A stretch of DNA of 64,000 nucleotides from Streptomyces sp. NRRL WC-3618 (lineage in GTDB: Bacteria; Actinomycetota; Actinomycetes; Streptomycetales; Streptomycetaceae), in assembly GCF_001280005.1 (NCBI RefSeq), contig NZ_LGDW01000201.1:15634-79633 (forward strand). The letters are read 5' to 3'. The position numbers were made by a program, and so were the translations under genes. The notes beneath the pieces were generated by a model. The model was not told the origin of the DNA. It was given only the letters and a program-made list of their open reading frames with translations, and did not search any database. The stretch's first letter is position 1, and each line of letters opens with the position of its first letter. Shown here piece after piece: positions 39,147 to 47,315 of the stretch.

Positions 39147-39982
39147 TGCGAGTGACGCGAGCTTTCAAGGACCAGCTGATGAGCGGTACCCGTGTGCTGG
39201 GATCGGCCGTGCTGCTGCTCGGCCTGGCCGCGGCCCCGGCCGTCGCCGACGCCTCGCCCTCCGCGAGCCCCTCGGACGGCAGCGCGGCCCCCACCTCGGC
39301 GGGCACGTCGTTCCGTACGGCGACGGAGTTCGACCAGGGCCAGCAGGCCACCGCGAGCGGCTCGGCGGGCGACTACCTGTACTGGTCGTTCCCCGCCGAC
39401 GCCGGTCAGCGCCCCACCGTCAAGGCGACGGTGAAGCTGCCGGACACGCACGCGTCCGAGGTGTGGCAGCTCGACGTGTACGACGGTCTGCGGCGCCGCC
39501 AGGCCTGCCAGTACGGCGCGCAGACGCGCACCGCCGCCTCGGGCACCGCGACCGTGGAGCTGGCGTGCGTCCTGCGCACGGTCCGTGCCTGGTCGGAGCC
39601 ATGGGCCAACGACCCGCTGCCGGGCACGTACTACGTCCGGCTGACGGCCGTGAACCTCCCGACCTCCGACCTCGGCCTTCCGGTCGGCGCCGAGGTCCGG
39701 GTCGATTCCAAGGACATCGGCGGTGCGGCGGCCGTGGACGGCTCGCTGGCCGAGCCGCTGGTTCCCGGGATCGCCGTCAAGTCCAAGGCCACCGAGGACA
39801 GTTCGAAGACGTCCGCAGTGCTGTCGAGCATCGAGCCCGACGACGGCTGGTCCTCCGGCTGGTGGTCCGACCGCTGGGTCTGGACGGCGATCGGCGGCGC
39901 GCTGGCCGCCCTGGCGGGCGTCGGCGGCTACGCCCTGACGCGCGGCTCGGGCCGGCCCAGGCAGGTTTCGCCGGGCGCCTGA
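39146..39982 (+). CDS. Membrane-anchored partner of the vWA protein
   Basis: 278 residues. The ATG overlaps the vWA stop, indicating translational coupling. A signal peptide (VLGSAVLLLGLAAAPAVADA) leads to a Ser/Pro stretch. A beta-sandwich-like outside domain follows (~50-190: ATEFDQGQQATASGSAGDYLYWSF, HASEVWQLDVYDGLRRRQACQYG with paired Cys further on). A C-terminal helix (WVWTAIGGALAALAGVGGYAL) is followed by a basic tail. I know no named function. Its layout mirrors the C-terminal part of the vWA protein. Confidence 0.85.
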   Translation: MRVTRAFKDQLMSGTRVLGSAVLLLGLAAAPAVADASPSASPSDGSAAPTSAGTSFRTATEFDQGQQATASGSAGDYLYWSFPADAGQRPTVKATVKLPDTHASEVWQLDVYDGLRRRQACQYGAQTRTAASGTATVELACVLRTVRAWSEPWANDPLPGTYYVRLTAVNLPTSDLGLPVGAEVRVDSKDIGGAAAVDGSLAEPLVPGIAVKSKATEDSSKTSAVLSSIEPDDGWSSGWWSDRWVWTAIGGALAALAGVGGYALTRGSGRPRQVSPGA

Positions 39983-40013
39983 GAAGTACCTGACAGATCT
40001 GACGGCCCGTCAA

Positions 40014-40047
40014 CATGCCTGCCGCGTAAGGTCGCGCGGCGGGCATG
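40014..40047. terminator. Hairpin terminator between convergent genes
   Basis: CATGCCTGCCGCG (40014-40026) pairs with CGCGGCGGGCATG (40035-40047), with one G-U type mismatch. It closes an eight-base loop just after the vWA partner gene. Confidence 0.7.
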
Positions 40048-40094
40048 TCCCGTTCCCGGACCTCGGTCCGGCCTCACCCCGCACGCCACACTCC

Positions 40095-40757
40095 TCACGC
40101 CTCACGCAGGGCCTTGGCGAGCGTCCCCTCGCCGGTGACCTCGACACGCCCGTCCCGTACGGCGTCGAGCACGCTCAGGTCTCCCCGGCCTACCGCCGCG
40201 CACGTCCCGGTGTCCATCGACAGCCGGGCGTCTGGCTCCCCGGGAGCGGGCCCGGCCCCGTACACCGGGACGTCCTCGGCACCGACGTACAGATGGAACT
40301 CGCCCTCCTCCAGCCGGACTTCGACCAGCCCCCCGCCGCTCACCCCGTCCACCGCGTCCAGCCCGCGCAGCAGCGGCAGCGCGAACCAGTGTGCCCGTAC
40401 GGCGTCCGTGGCCCGGCGTTCGCCGAGCTCGGGTGCGCCCCACTCCCCCAGCGCCTGGAGAACGGGCAGCAACTGCCGCCCCCGGCCAGTGAGTTCGTAC
40501 ACGTACGCGGCGCCCGGCGGGGGCAGCCGGCGCCGGGTCGCGAGGCCGTCTCGCTCCATGTCCTTGAGCCGCGAGGCCAGTACGTCCGTGCTGACGCCCG
40601 GGAGATCCGCGTGCAGGTCGGTGTAGCGGCGCGGACCGGCCAGCAGCTCCCGGACGATCAGGAGGCTCCAGCGGTCGCCGACGGCATCGAGGGCGCGAGC
40701 GACGGAACAGTACTGGTCGTAGCTTCGGCGAGGTGACATGCGACGCAGTGTAGACAT
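40095..40757 (-). CDS. HxlR-family transcriptional regulator with C-terminal sterol-carrier-like domain
   Basis: 220 residues from an ATG with GGAAAG nine bases upstream. Residues ~8-110 are an HxlR winged helix: CSVARALDAVGDRWSLLIVRELLAGPRRYTDLHADLPGVSTDVLASRLKDMERDGL, with a conserved Cys at the start. The extra ~100 residues (VRAHWFALPLLRGL, FHLYVGAEDVPVYG, CAAVGRGDLSVLDAVRDGRVEVTGEGTLAKALREA) resemble an SCP2-like lipid pocket, as seen in several Streptomyces HxlR fusions. It is divergent from an aminotransferase gene with two palindromes between them, so it probably controls both. Confidence 0.9.
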   Translation of the reverse strand: MSTLRRMSPRRSYDQYCSVARALDAVGDRWSLLIVRELLAGPRRYTDLHADLPGVSTDVLASRLKDMERDGLATRRRLPPPGAAYVYELTGRGRQLLPVLQALGEWGAPELGERRATDAVRAHWFALPLLRGLDAVDGVSGGGLVEVRLEEGEFHLYVGAEDVPVYGAGPAPGEPDARLSMDTGTCAAVGRGDLSVLDAVRDGRVEVTGEGTLAKALREA

Positions 40758-40761
40758 GTTG

Positions 40762-40796
40762 TTGGACTTTCCAAGCTGATACTTGGTAAAACCAAG
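40762..40796. promoter_or_regulatory. Two HxlR-type operator palindromes
   Basis: TTGGACTTTCCAA (40762-40774, arms TTGGA/TCCAA) and CTTGGTAAAACCAAG (40782-40796, arms CTTGGT/ACCAAG) have centres 21 bp apart, two helical turns. They lie in the 69-bp gap between the divergent HxlR and aminotransferase genes. Confidence 0.65.
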
Positions 40797-40826
40797 CAAC
40801 ACCACGAACCGGAGGGGCGTAAGCGC

Positions 40827-42035
40827 ATGGAGTTCCGGCAGTCGAGCAAGCTCAGCGAGGTCTGTTACGAGATCCGCGGACCGGTCATCGAGCACGCCAA
40901 CGCACTGGAGGAGGCGGGCCACAGCGTCCTGCGCCTCAACACCGGCAACCCCGCGCTCTTCGGCTTCGAGGCACCGCCGGAGATCCTCCAGGACATGATC
41001 CGCATGCTGCCGCAGGCCCACGGCTACACGGACTCGCGCGGCATCCTCTCCGCCCGCCGAGCCGTCGCCCAGCGCTACCAGGACCGCGGCCTCGAGGTCG
41101 ACGTCGACGACGTCTTCCTCGGCAACGGCGTCTCGGAACTCGTCTCGATGGCCGTACAGGCGCTGATCGAGGACGGCGACGAAATCCTCATCCCCGCCCC
41201 GGACTTCCCCCTCTGGACGGCCGTCACGACCCTCGCGGGCGGCAAGGCGGTCCACTACCTCTGCGACGAACAGGCCGACTGGTACCCGGACCTGGACGAC
41301 ATGGCCGCGAAGATCACCGACCGCACCCGGGCCGTGGTCATCATCAACCCGAACAACCCCACCGGAGCGGTCTATCCGAAGGAGATCATCGAGGGCATCC
41401 TCGACCTGGCCCGCCGCCACGGCCTGATGGTCTTCGCCGACGAGATCTACGACCAGATCCTGTACGACGACGAGGTGCACCACTCGGCCGCCGCGCTCGC
41501 CCCCGACCTGGTCGTCCTGACCTTCTGCGGCCTGTCGAAGACGTACCGGGTGGCCGGCTTCCGCTCGGGCTGGCTGGTGGTGACCGGTCCCAAGCAGCAC
41601 GCGCGCAGCTACCTCGAGGGCCTGACGATGCTGGCCTCGATGCGCCTGTGCCCCAACGCGCCCGCGCAGTACGCCATTCAGGCGGCGCTCGGCGGCCGGC
41701 AGTCCATCCATGAACTCACCGCCCCCGGCGGCCGGTTGCGCGAACAGCGCGACCGCGCCTGGGAACGCCTCAACGAGATCCCGGGCGTCTCGTGCGTCAA
41801 GCCGAAGGGCGCGCTGTACGCGTTCCCGCGCCTCGACCCGGCCGTCCACAAGATCCACGACGACGAGAAGTTCGTCCTTGACCTGCTCCTCCAGGAGAAG
41901 ATCCAGGTCGTCCAGGGCACGGGCTTCAACTGGCCTTCCCCCGACCACTTCCGCATCCTCACCCTCCCGTACGCGGACGACCTGGAGGTCGCGATCAGCC
42001 GGATCGGGCGGTTCCTGAGCGGTTATCGGCAGTAG
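40827..42035 (+). CDS. AlaT-like class I/II aminotransferase
   Basis: 402 residues. PLP fold-type I motifs: LRLNTGNPALFGF, HGYTDSRGILSARRAVAQRY, INPNNPTGAVYPKEI, FADEIYDQILYDD and the PLP lysine in FCGLSKTYRVAGFRSGWL. The N-terminus FRQSSKLSEVCYEIRGPVIEHANALEEAGH and the spacing fit alanine transaminase AlaT, which interconverts pyruvate and alanine using glutamate. It is divergent from an HxlR regulator, which may control it. Confidence 0.94.
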   Translation: MEFRQSSKLSEVCYEIRGPVIEHANALEEAGHSVLRLNTGNPALFGFEAPPEILQDMIRMLPQAHGYTDSRGILSARRAVAQRYQDRGLEVDVDDVFLGNGVSELVSMAVQALIEDGDEILIPAPDFPLWTAVTTLAGGKAVHYLCDEQADWYPDLDDMAAKITDRTRAVVIINPNNPTGAVYPKEIIEGILDLARRHGLMVFADEIYDQILYDDEVHHSAAALAPDLVVLTFCGLSKTYRVAGFRSGWLVVTGPKQHARSYLEGLTMLASMRLCPNAPAQYAIQAALGGRQSIHELTAPGGRLREQRDRAWERLNEIPGVSCVKPKGALYAFPRLDPAVHKIHDDEKFVLDLLLQEKIQVVQGTGFNWPSPDHFRILTLPYADDLEVAISRIGRFLSGYRQ

Positions 42036-42083
42036 CGCCGACCGGGGCGGTCGACCCGCGTCCGTCATGGGTACCCCCTCCCC

Positions 42084-42629
42084 ATGACGGACCGACCCCT
42101 GCTGCTCCTCGATGTCGACGGCCCCCTCAACCCGTTCCGCGCCCGGCTGCTGCGCCACCGGGGGTACGTGACCCGCCGCGTACACCCGTCCAACTGGTCC
42201 GCACGACAGAAACCGGGCTCGCGCCGGCTCCGGCGGGGCCTGCGGATCCGGCTGCACCCGGGACACGGCGCCCGGCTGCTCGCCCTGCCGTACGACCTGG
42301 CGTGGGCCACGACCTGGATGCACGAGGCGAACGAGATGATCGGCCCGGTGATCGGCCTGCCGACGGCCCTCCCGGTGATCGAGTTCACCAACCTGTTCGC
42401 CGAGGACCCCGACGGCCTGTACTGGAAGACCCGGCGCGTGGTGGAGTGGGCCGCCGGTCGCCCGTTCGTCTGGGTCGACGACCTGATCACCGAGCTCGAC
42501 GTCCGCCACGTGGCCGAACACCACGCCGGGCGGGCAATGCTGCTGCGGATCGACCCGCGCCAGGGTCTCGGGGAGCGCGAGTTCGCCGAGCTGGAGCGCT
42601 GGGCTCGCGATGTCAGTCCCGGGTCGTAG
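42084..42629 (+). CDS. HAD-like protein (Swiss Army Knife RNA repair HAD type)
   Basis: 181 residues. The start RPLLLLDVDGPLNPF is HAD motif I (DxDG), keeping both aspartates. WATTWMHEANEMI is the W-T-W helix of the HAD_SAK family, and FVWVDDLITELD is the motif IV D-D pair. Members of this branch are attached to RNA repair or ligase systems in some bacteria, but most Streptomyces copies stand alone. It starts 48 bp after the aminotransferase gene and may share its transcript. The substrate is unknown. Confidence 0.85.
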   Translation: MTDRPLLLLDVDGPLNPFRARLLRHRGYVTRRVHPSNWSARQKPGSRRLRRGLRIRLHPGHGARLLALPYDLAWATTWMHEANEMIGPVIGLPTALPVIEFTNLFAEDPDGLYWKTRRVVEWAAGRPFVWVDDLITELDVRHVAEHHAGRAMLLRIDPRQGLGEREFAELERWARDVSPGS

Positions 42630-42637
42630 TCTTCGAA

Positions 42638-42676
42638 GAGGTCGGCTCCAGCGGGCGACATCCAGCAGCCGACCTC
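42638..42676. terminator. Inverted repeat between HAD gene and next gene
   Basis: GAGGTCGGCT (42638-42647) and AGCCGACCTC (42667-42676) form a perfect 10-bp stem with a 19-base loop. It follows the HAD stop by eight bases and precedes the next ribosome site, so it is either a terminator or a leader structure. Confidence 0.5.
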
Positions 42677-42705
42677 GTCAGCCGACGACCGGGAAGGAGT
42701 ACGTC

Positions 42706-43350
42706 ATGACACGCCCACCGACCGCCGCCCAGCGACGTGTCATCGACGCCGCCGAACCCGTCACCGGACGACTGCGGGGTACGGAATTCCAGCTCGCCGC
42801 GCTGGTGAAACGCGGGCTCGCCTTCCGGCACCCCAGGCCACCGCACGACCACTTCCTGACGCCCGCCGGCCATCGCGTCCGGGAGGAGGCGGAGCCCTCT
42901 GCCGCACCGGCCGCCGCCGAGGCCGCCTCTGCCTCCGGGGACGGTGGAGTGTTCGCCGCGCGCGTCGGCGGCGAGGAGGAGATACCGGCCGCCGGGCCCG
43001 CCCGGACGCGCGAGGTACACAGTGCCTGGCAGGGGCTGCTGGAGCTGCGCCGGATGACCAACACGGACGAGGCCGTGGACCGTCCGTGCGGCTGGGAGCG
43101 TACGCATCTGGTGCGGGCCGCCGCGCTTGCGCTGGAGGCGGCCGGCCACCGCCCGGCGGACGGGGGTACCGGCGCCGGCTACCGGGTGCGGGCGACTCCG
43201 CAGCCGGAGGCCGTCGCCGTGCGCGAACCCGACGCCGGCGCGCTGCGGGCCTGCGCGGCCACCCTGGAGAAGGCGGGGTGGCAGGTCGGCGAGCACACCG
43301 AGCCGCGTACGGGCGCCCGCTATCTGCTGGCGTCGCCCCGGCGGACGTAA
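42706..43350 (+). CDS. Hypothetical protein with two wing-like segments
   Basis: 214 residues with AAGGAG seven bases before the ATG. The N-terminal ~60 residues read like a short winged helix (AAQRRVIDAAEPVTGRLRGTEFQLAALVKRGLAFRHP, then HDHFLTPAGHRVREE). A low-complexity Ala/Glu stretch links to a C-terminal part with WQGLLELRRMTNTDEAVDRPCGWERTH and LRACAATLEKAGWQVGEHTEPRTGARYLLASP. No named family recognised; the first half suggests nucleic acid binding. Confidence 0.75.
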   Translation: MTRPPTAAQRRVIDAAEPVTGRLRGTEFQLAALVKRGLAFRHPRPPHDHFLTPAGHRVREEAEPSAAPAAAEAASASGDGGVFAARVGGEEEIPAAGPARTREVHSAWQGLLELRRMTNTDEAVDRPCGWERTHLVRAAALALEAAGHRPADGGTGAGYRVRATPQPEAVAVREPDAGALRACAATLEKAGWQVGEHTEPRTGARYLLASPRRT

Positions 43351-43436
43351 CTGCCCGGTGAACCACGGCAGTTGACGGCCGTGAGCGACCGCTCAGTACG
43401 CTTGCGTCCACGTCGAGCCGTCGTGAAGGGGAAGTC

Positions 43437-43859
43437 GTGGCCGAACCGTTTTCCGTCCCGGTGACCGTGCGCGGGTACGAGACCGATGTCCAGGGGCACC
43501 TCAACCAGAGCGTGTACCTCAACTACGCGGAGCACGCCCGCTGGTCGTCGCTCCACGCCGCCGGGATCAGCCAGGCGGAGCTGACGTCCAGGGGGGTGGG
43601 TCCGGTGGCCCTGGAGACCACCATCCGCTTCCAGCGGGAGCTGCGCGCGGGCGACGAGGTCGAGGTGACGTGCGACTTCGTCTGGGGCGAGGGCAAGACG
43701 TTCCGTATCCGGCAGACGATCCGCAAGGCCGACGGCACGGTGGCCGCCGAGATCACGGCGGTCGGCGGGCTGATGGACCTCACGGCACGCAAGCTCGTCG
43801 CGGACCCGAAGGAGTACCTCCGCGCGATGGCGTCGGAGCCGCGGTTGTTGGGGCTGTGA
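43437..43859 (+). CDS. Hotdog-fold acyl-CoA thioesterase (4HBT family)
   Basis: 140 residues from a GTG with GAAGGGGAAG upstream. It has the 4HBT pattern RGYETDVQGHLNQSVYLNYAEHARWSSL: the catalytic Asp, then GHLN and the Y-L-N-Y helix. TTIRFQRELRAGDEVEVTC and FRIRQTIRKADGTVAAE complete the hotdog. The enzyme would hydrolyse acyl-CoA or 4-hydroxybenzoyl-CoA-like thioesters. It is convergent with the 8-oxoguanine deaminase operon; a weak GC hairpin around 43890-43929 may separate them. Confidence 0.93.
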   Translation: MAEPFSVPVTVRGYETDVQGHLNQSVYLNYAEHARWSSLHAAGISQAELTSRGVGPVALETTIRFQRELRAGDEVEVTCDFVWGEGKTFRIRQTIRKADGTVAAEITAVGGLMDLTARKLVADPKEYLRAMASEPRLLGL

Positions 43860-43951
43860 CCAGTGCCTCCCCAACACACGCAAACCTGCCCCGCCGTCGC
43901 CCGCGCCGCCTACGGCCGTGACGGCAGGGCGGTCCGTCCGCCCGAGGTTTT

Positions 43952-45325
43952 TCAGGCGCGCGCCGCGATCGCCGCCAGCCGGCGGGCCTCCGCACGCGTC
44001 GTACGGGCGATCTCGTCCTCGTCGACGTGCAGCAACCGCCCGTTCTCGACGATCTGTTCGCCGTTCACGAAGGACGCGGTGACCGGGGCCGCCGCGCCGA
44101 AGACAAGGGCGGTGACCGGGTCGGCGATCGACGCGTGGGCCAGGGTGTCCAGGTTCCACAGGACCAGGTCGGCGAGCTTGCCCGGCTCCAGTGACCCCGT
44201 CTCCGCTGCCCGGCCCAGGACCTGGGCACCGCCGTAGGTGCCGAGGCGCAGGGCCTGCCGGGCGTTCAGAGCCGCTTCCCGGTGGGCGCCGAGGCGGTTG
44301 ATGAGGAGGGCGTTGCGCAGTTCGGTGTGGAGTTCGCCGGACTCGTTGGACGCGGTGCCGTCGACGCCGAGGCCGACCGGGACACCGGCCGCGAGCATGT
44401 CGGGGACACGCGCGATGCCCGCCGCCAGCCGGGCGTTGGAGGACGGGCAGTGGGCCACACCCGTCCTCGTACGGGCGAAGGCGGCAATGTCCGAGTCGTT
44501 CATGTGGACGCAGTGCGCCATCCACACGTCCTCGCCGAGCCAGCCCGTGGACTCGAAGTAGTCGGTGGGGCCCATGCCGAAGAGTTCCTTGCAGAACTGT
44601 TCCTCCTCGACGGTCTCCGAGCCGTGCGTGTGCAGCCGCACCCCCTTGCGTCGCGCCAACTCCGCTCCCTCGCGCAGCAGTTCGGTGGAGACGGAGAACG
44701 GTGAGCAGGGGGCGACCGCGACCTGGGTCATGGCGTCGAAGGAGGGGTCGTGGTGCTCGTCGACCGTGGCCTCGGTGGCGGCGAGGGCGCCCTCCAGGGT
44801 CTCGACGGCGAAGTCCGGGGGCAGGCCGCCGTCCTTCTCGCTGCGGTCCATCGAGCCGCGGGCGAGGGTGAAGCGGACGCCCATCTCGCGGGCCGCACCG
44901 ATGATCGCGCCGGACAGGTCGCCGGAGCCCTTCGGGAAGACGTAGTGGTGGTCCATGGCGGTCGTGACTCCGCCACGGGCCATCATGGCCAGCGAGCCCT
45001 GCGCCGCCGCCCGCACCATCTGCTCGTCGATGCGCGCCCACGTCGGGTAGAGCGCCACCAGCCAGTCGAAGAGGTTGTGGTCGGTGGCCAGGCCCCGGGT
45101 GATCCACTGGTAGTAGTGGTGGTGCGTGTTGACCAGGCCGGGGGTGACGAGGTGCCCGCTCGCGTCGATACGCCGGACAACGTCCGCGAGGCCCTCGGGG
45201 GCGCTGCCCGGTCCGACCGACTCGATGCGGTTGCCGGCGATCACCACATGCCCGGACGCGTACTCGGTGTCGGCGGCGTCCACGGTCGCGACCGCGCAGT
45301 TCTCGATGACGATGCGCTGAACCAT
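43952..45325 (-). CDS. 8-oxoguanine deaminase
   Basis: 457 residues. The amidohydrolase metal site starts as PGLVNTHHHYYQWITRG. This NTHHHxYQ form, with GRGLATDHNLFDWLVALYP-type continuation, marks the 8-oxoguanine deaminase branch. Later ligands are in VRLHTHGSET, WMAHCVHMND and VPVGLGVDGTASNESG. It converts 8-oxoguanine to urate and ammonia. It is the last gene of the uricase operon, 13 bp after urate oxidase, so damaged guanine is fed directly into urate breakdown. Confidence 0.93.
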   Translation of the reverse strand: MVQRIVIENCAVATVDAADTEYASGHVVIAGNRIESVGPGSAPEGLADVVRRIDASGHLVTPGLVNTHHHYYQWITRGLATDHNLFDWLVALYPTWARIDEQMVRAAAQGSLAMMARGGVTTAMDHHYVFPKGSGDLSGAIIGAAREMGVRFTLARGSMDRSEKDGGLPPDFAVETLEGALAATEATVDEHHDPSFDAMTQVAVAPCSPFSVSTELLREGAELARRKGVRLHTHGSETVEEEQFCKELFGMGPTDYFESTGWLGEDVWMAHCVHMNDSDIAAFARTRTGVAHCPSSNARLAAGIARVPDMLAAGVPVGLGVDGTASNESGELHTELRNALLINRLGAHREAALNARQALRLGTYGGAQVLGRAAETGSLEPGKLADLVLWNLDTLAHASIADPVTALVFGAAAPVTASFVNGEQIVENGRLLHVDEDEIARTTRAEARRLAAIAARA

Positions 45326-45338
45326 CGCAGGGAAGTCC

Positions 45339-46259
45339 TTAGAGGTTGGTGAGGTCGGCGGGGATACGCGCCTCGGCGCCGTCCCGCAGGATCGTGCCCT
45401 CGATCAGGCCGTACGGCCGGTCGGCGGCGAAGTACACCTCATTGTCGTTCTTCAGCCCGAACGGCTTCAGATCCACCAGGAAGTGATGCTTGTTGGGGAG
45501 GGCGAACCGCACCTCGTCGATCTCGTCGCGGTGCTCGATGATCCGCGCGCCCATCTGGAAGAGGGTCTGCTGGAGGGAGAGAGAGTAGGTCTCCGCGAAG
45601 GCCGAGAGCAGGTGTCCCCGGGTGCCCGCGTAGGACTCCTCCCAGTCCGGCGTCTCCCGTGCGTCGTCGGACCAGTTGAAGCGCCAGCGCGCGGACACCT
45701 GGGTCGCCAGGACGCGGTCGTACGCCTCGGGGAGCGTCGTGTACTTGTCCTTGACGTAGCCCCAGAACTCGGAGTCGGTCGTGTTCATCACGACCAGGTC
45801 CTTGAGCCCGGAGACCACCTCCCACGACGAGCCGTCGTACGTGATCTGGGTCAGCCGGGTCTCCTGGCCCTGCCGGACGAAGGAGTGCTCGCCCTCCCCG
45901 GCCGTCTCGATCCGGTCCCAGGAGTACTCCTCGATCCGGATGCGCGCCGTCCTGATCGGCTCCTGACTGGTCACGAAGTGCCGGGCCAGATGGATGCCGA
46001 ACTGCTCGGCGGAGTCGATGCCGTGCTCCTTGGCGAAGGCGTACACCGTGTTCTTGGTGGTGTCCGTCGGCAGGACGTTCGCGTTCGAGCCGGAGAGATG
46101 GACCTCGTCCATGTCGCCGGAGAGCGACACGGAGACGTTGAGATCCTTGACGTGATGGGTGGCGCCGTCGCGGGTGACGCGCACGACGCGGTTCTCCGCC
46201 TTGCCGTACTGGTTCTGCCCGAGGAACACGGGGCGGGCCTGGCTGCCTGAATGGGTCAT
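45339..46259 (-). CDS. pucL: Urate oxidase (uricase)
   Basis: 306 residues, the usual size. Motifs: FLGQNQYGKAENRVVRV with the catalytic-pair lysine, VLPTDTTKNTVYAFAKEHG with the catalytic Thr, IRIEEYSWDRI, FVRQGQETRLTQITYDG and RFALPNKHHFLVDL. It oxidises urate to 5-hydroxyisourate with O2 and no cofactor. The enzyme lies between HIU hydrolase (7 bp upstream) and 8-oxoguanine deaminase, so successive steps are co-expressed. Operon control is probably by AllR. Confidence 0.97.
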   Translation of the reverse strand: MTHSGSQARPVFLGQNQYGKAENRVVRVTRDGATHHVKDLNVSVSLSGDMDEVHLSGSNANVLPTDTTKNTVYAFAKEHGIDSAEQFGIHLARHFVTSQEPIRTARIRIEEYSWDRIETAGEGEHSFVRQGQETRLTQITYDGSSWEVVSGLKDLVVMNTTDSEFWGYVKDKYTTLPEAYDRVLATQVSARWRFNWSDDARETPDWEESYAGTRGHLLSAFAETYSLSLQQTLFQMGARIIEHRDEIDEVRFALPNKHHFLVDLKPFGLKNDNEVYFAADRPYGLIEGTILRDGAEARIPADLTNL

Positions 46260-46266
46260 GGTGCTG

Positions 46267-46659
46267 CTAGCTCCCTCGGTATACGGAGTAGCCGAACGGG
46301 TTGAGCAGCAGCGGTACGTGGTAGTGCTCGCCCGCTTCGACGGCGAACGTGATCGCCACCTCCGGGAAGAACGCTCCTGCCGCACCGCCGGCCTGCTTCT
46401 TCTCCAGGTAGGGCCCGACCTCGAAGTCGAGCCGCACGTGGGTGGTGCCCGCCGGCAGCGCCGGCAGGTCCTTGCACCGCCCGTCGGCATCGGTCGCGCT
46501 GCCACCGAGCGCCCGCCAGTCCGCGTCCCGCCCTGTGCGCGCGGCGAGCCGGACGGCGACTCCCGCGGCGGGCCGGCCGACGCTGGTGTCCAGGATGTGC
46601 GTGGACACGGAGGCGACGAGGGCGCCGGGATCGACGGCGCCGGTGCTCATGTCTGTCAC
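46267..46659 (-). CDS. uraH: 5-hydroxyisourate hydrolase (transthyretin-like)
   Basis: 130 residues. It begins the fold at LVASVSTHILDTSVGRPAAGVAV with the catalytic-type His and Asp, has RLDFEVGPYLEK and ends with the signature FGYSVYRGS tetrapeptide. It hydrolyses 5-hydroxyisourate, the uricase product, to OHCU. The first ATG is followed three codons later by another, either of which may be used. It starts eight bp after the OHCU decarboxylase stop. Confidence 0.96.
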   Translation of the reverse strand: MTDMSTGAVDPGALVASVSTHILDTSVGRPAAGVAVRLAARTGRDADWRALGGSATDADGRCKDLPALPAGTTHVRLDFEVGPYLEKKQAGGAAGAFFPEVAITFAVEAGEHYHVPLLLNPFGYSVYRGS

Positions 46660-46666
46660 TGGTCTG

Positions 46667-47179
46667 TCACTGCTCTTCCTGTACGAGGTTGCCGAGCCGG
46701 ATACGGTTGATCTTCCCCAGTTCGGTGCGGACGATCTCCCGCTCCCGTTCCGGCGTGTTCCCGATCCGTTCCCGTACGGCGTCGCGCATCTGCTCGCCGG
46801 TCCGGCCGGTCGCGCAGATCAGGAAGACATGGCCGAACCGCTCCTGGTAGGCGAGGTTCAGTTCGAGCATTTCCGCCTTCAGTTCCTCGGAGGCGCCGGC
46901 CATACCGCGCTGTTCGCGGGCGGAGGCGGGGTCACCGGGTCTGGGGCGGCCGATCGGGGGGTGGCCGGCCATCGCCTCGGCGAGGTCGTCGGCGGTCAGC
47001 TCCGCCATGGCGGTGTCGCTCGCCGCGTACAGGTCCTCGGCGGTGGCGTACGGGCGTTTCGCGAGCAGGTGTCGTCCCCAGGCCGTCGAGGCGCAGGCCT
47101 CGTGGAGGGCGGCGCGGGCCGCTGCGTCCTCCAGGGCGTTGAACCGGGCGAGGCCGCCAGGGGTCGTACTCGACGTCAC
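46667..47179 (-). CDS. uraD: OHCU decarboxylase
   Basis: 170 residues from a GTG with GGAGG six bases upstream. Family motifs: RFNALEDAAARAALHEACAS, catalytic histidine in AMAGHPPIGRP, and LAYQERFGHVFLICATGRTGEQM near the C-terminal active site. It decarboxylates 2-oxo-4-hydroxy-4-carboxy-5-ureidoimidazoline to S-allantoin, which enters the allantoinase pathway encoded ~20 kb away. It is the first gene of the four-gene urate operon, under the palindrome ~95 bp upstream. Confidence 0.95.
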   Translation of the reverse strand: MTSSTTPGGLARFNALEDAAARAALHEACASTAWGRHLLAKRPYATAEDLYAASDTAMAELTADDLAEAMAGHPPIGRPRPGDPASAREQRGMAGASEELKAEMLELNLAYQERFGHVFLICATGRTGEQMRDAVRERIGNTPEREREIVRTELGKINRIRLGNLVQEEQ

Positions 47180-47271
47180 GGCAAGCCTCCGTGGCCTTGT
47201 GCGTGCTGGGGAGCGTGCTGGACGCACGCCGGGCTGGCTGCGTCCAGCTAACGCCCTCCGGAGACAAGACG

Positions 47272-47286
47272 TCAACACTTTGTTGA
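47272..47286. promoter_or_regulatory. AllR operator candidate upstream of the uricase operon
   Basis: TCAACACTTTGTTGA, third copy of the TCAA-N7-TTGA palindrome. On the minus strand it overlaps a -35 TTGACG, with TTAGCT 18 bases downstream as a possible -10. Confidence 0.75.
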
Positions 47287-47315
47287 AAATTCCGGCCGGG
47301 AGGCGCGCCCCGGTC

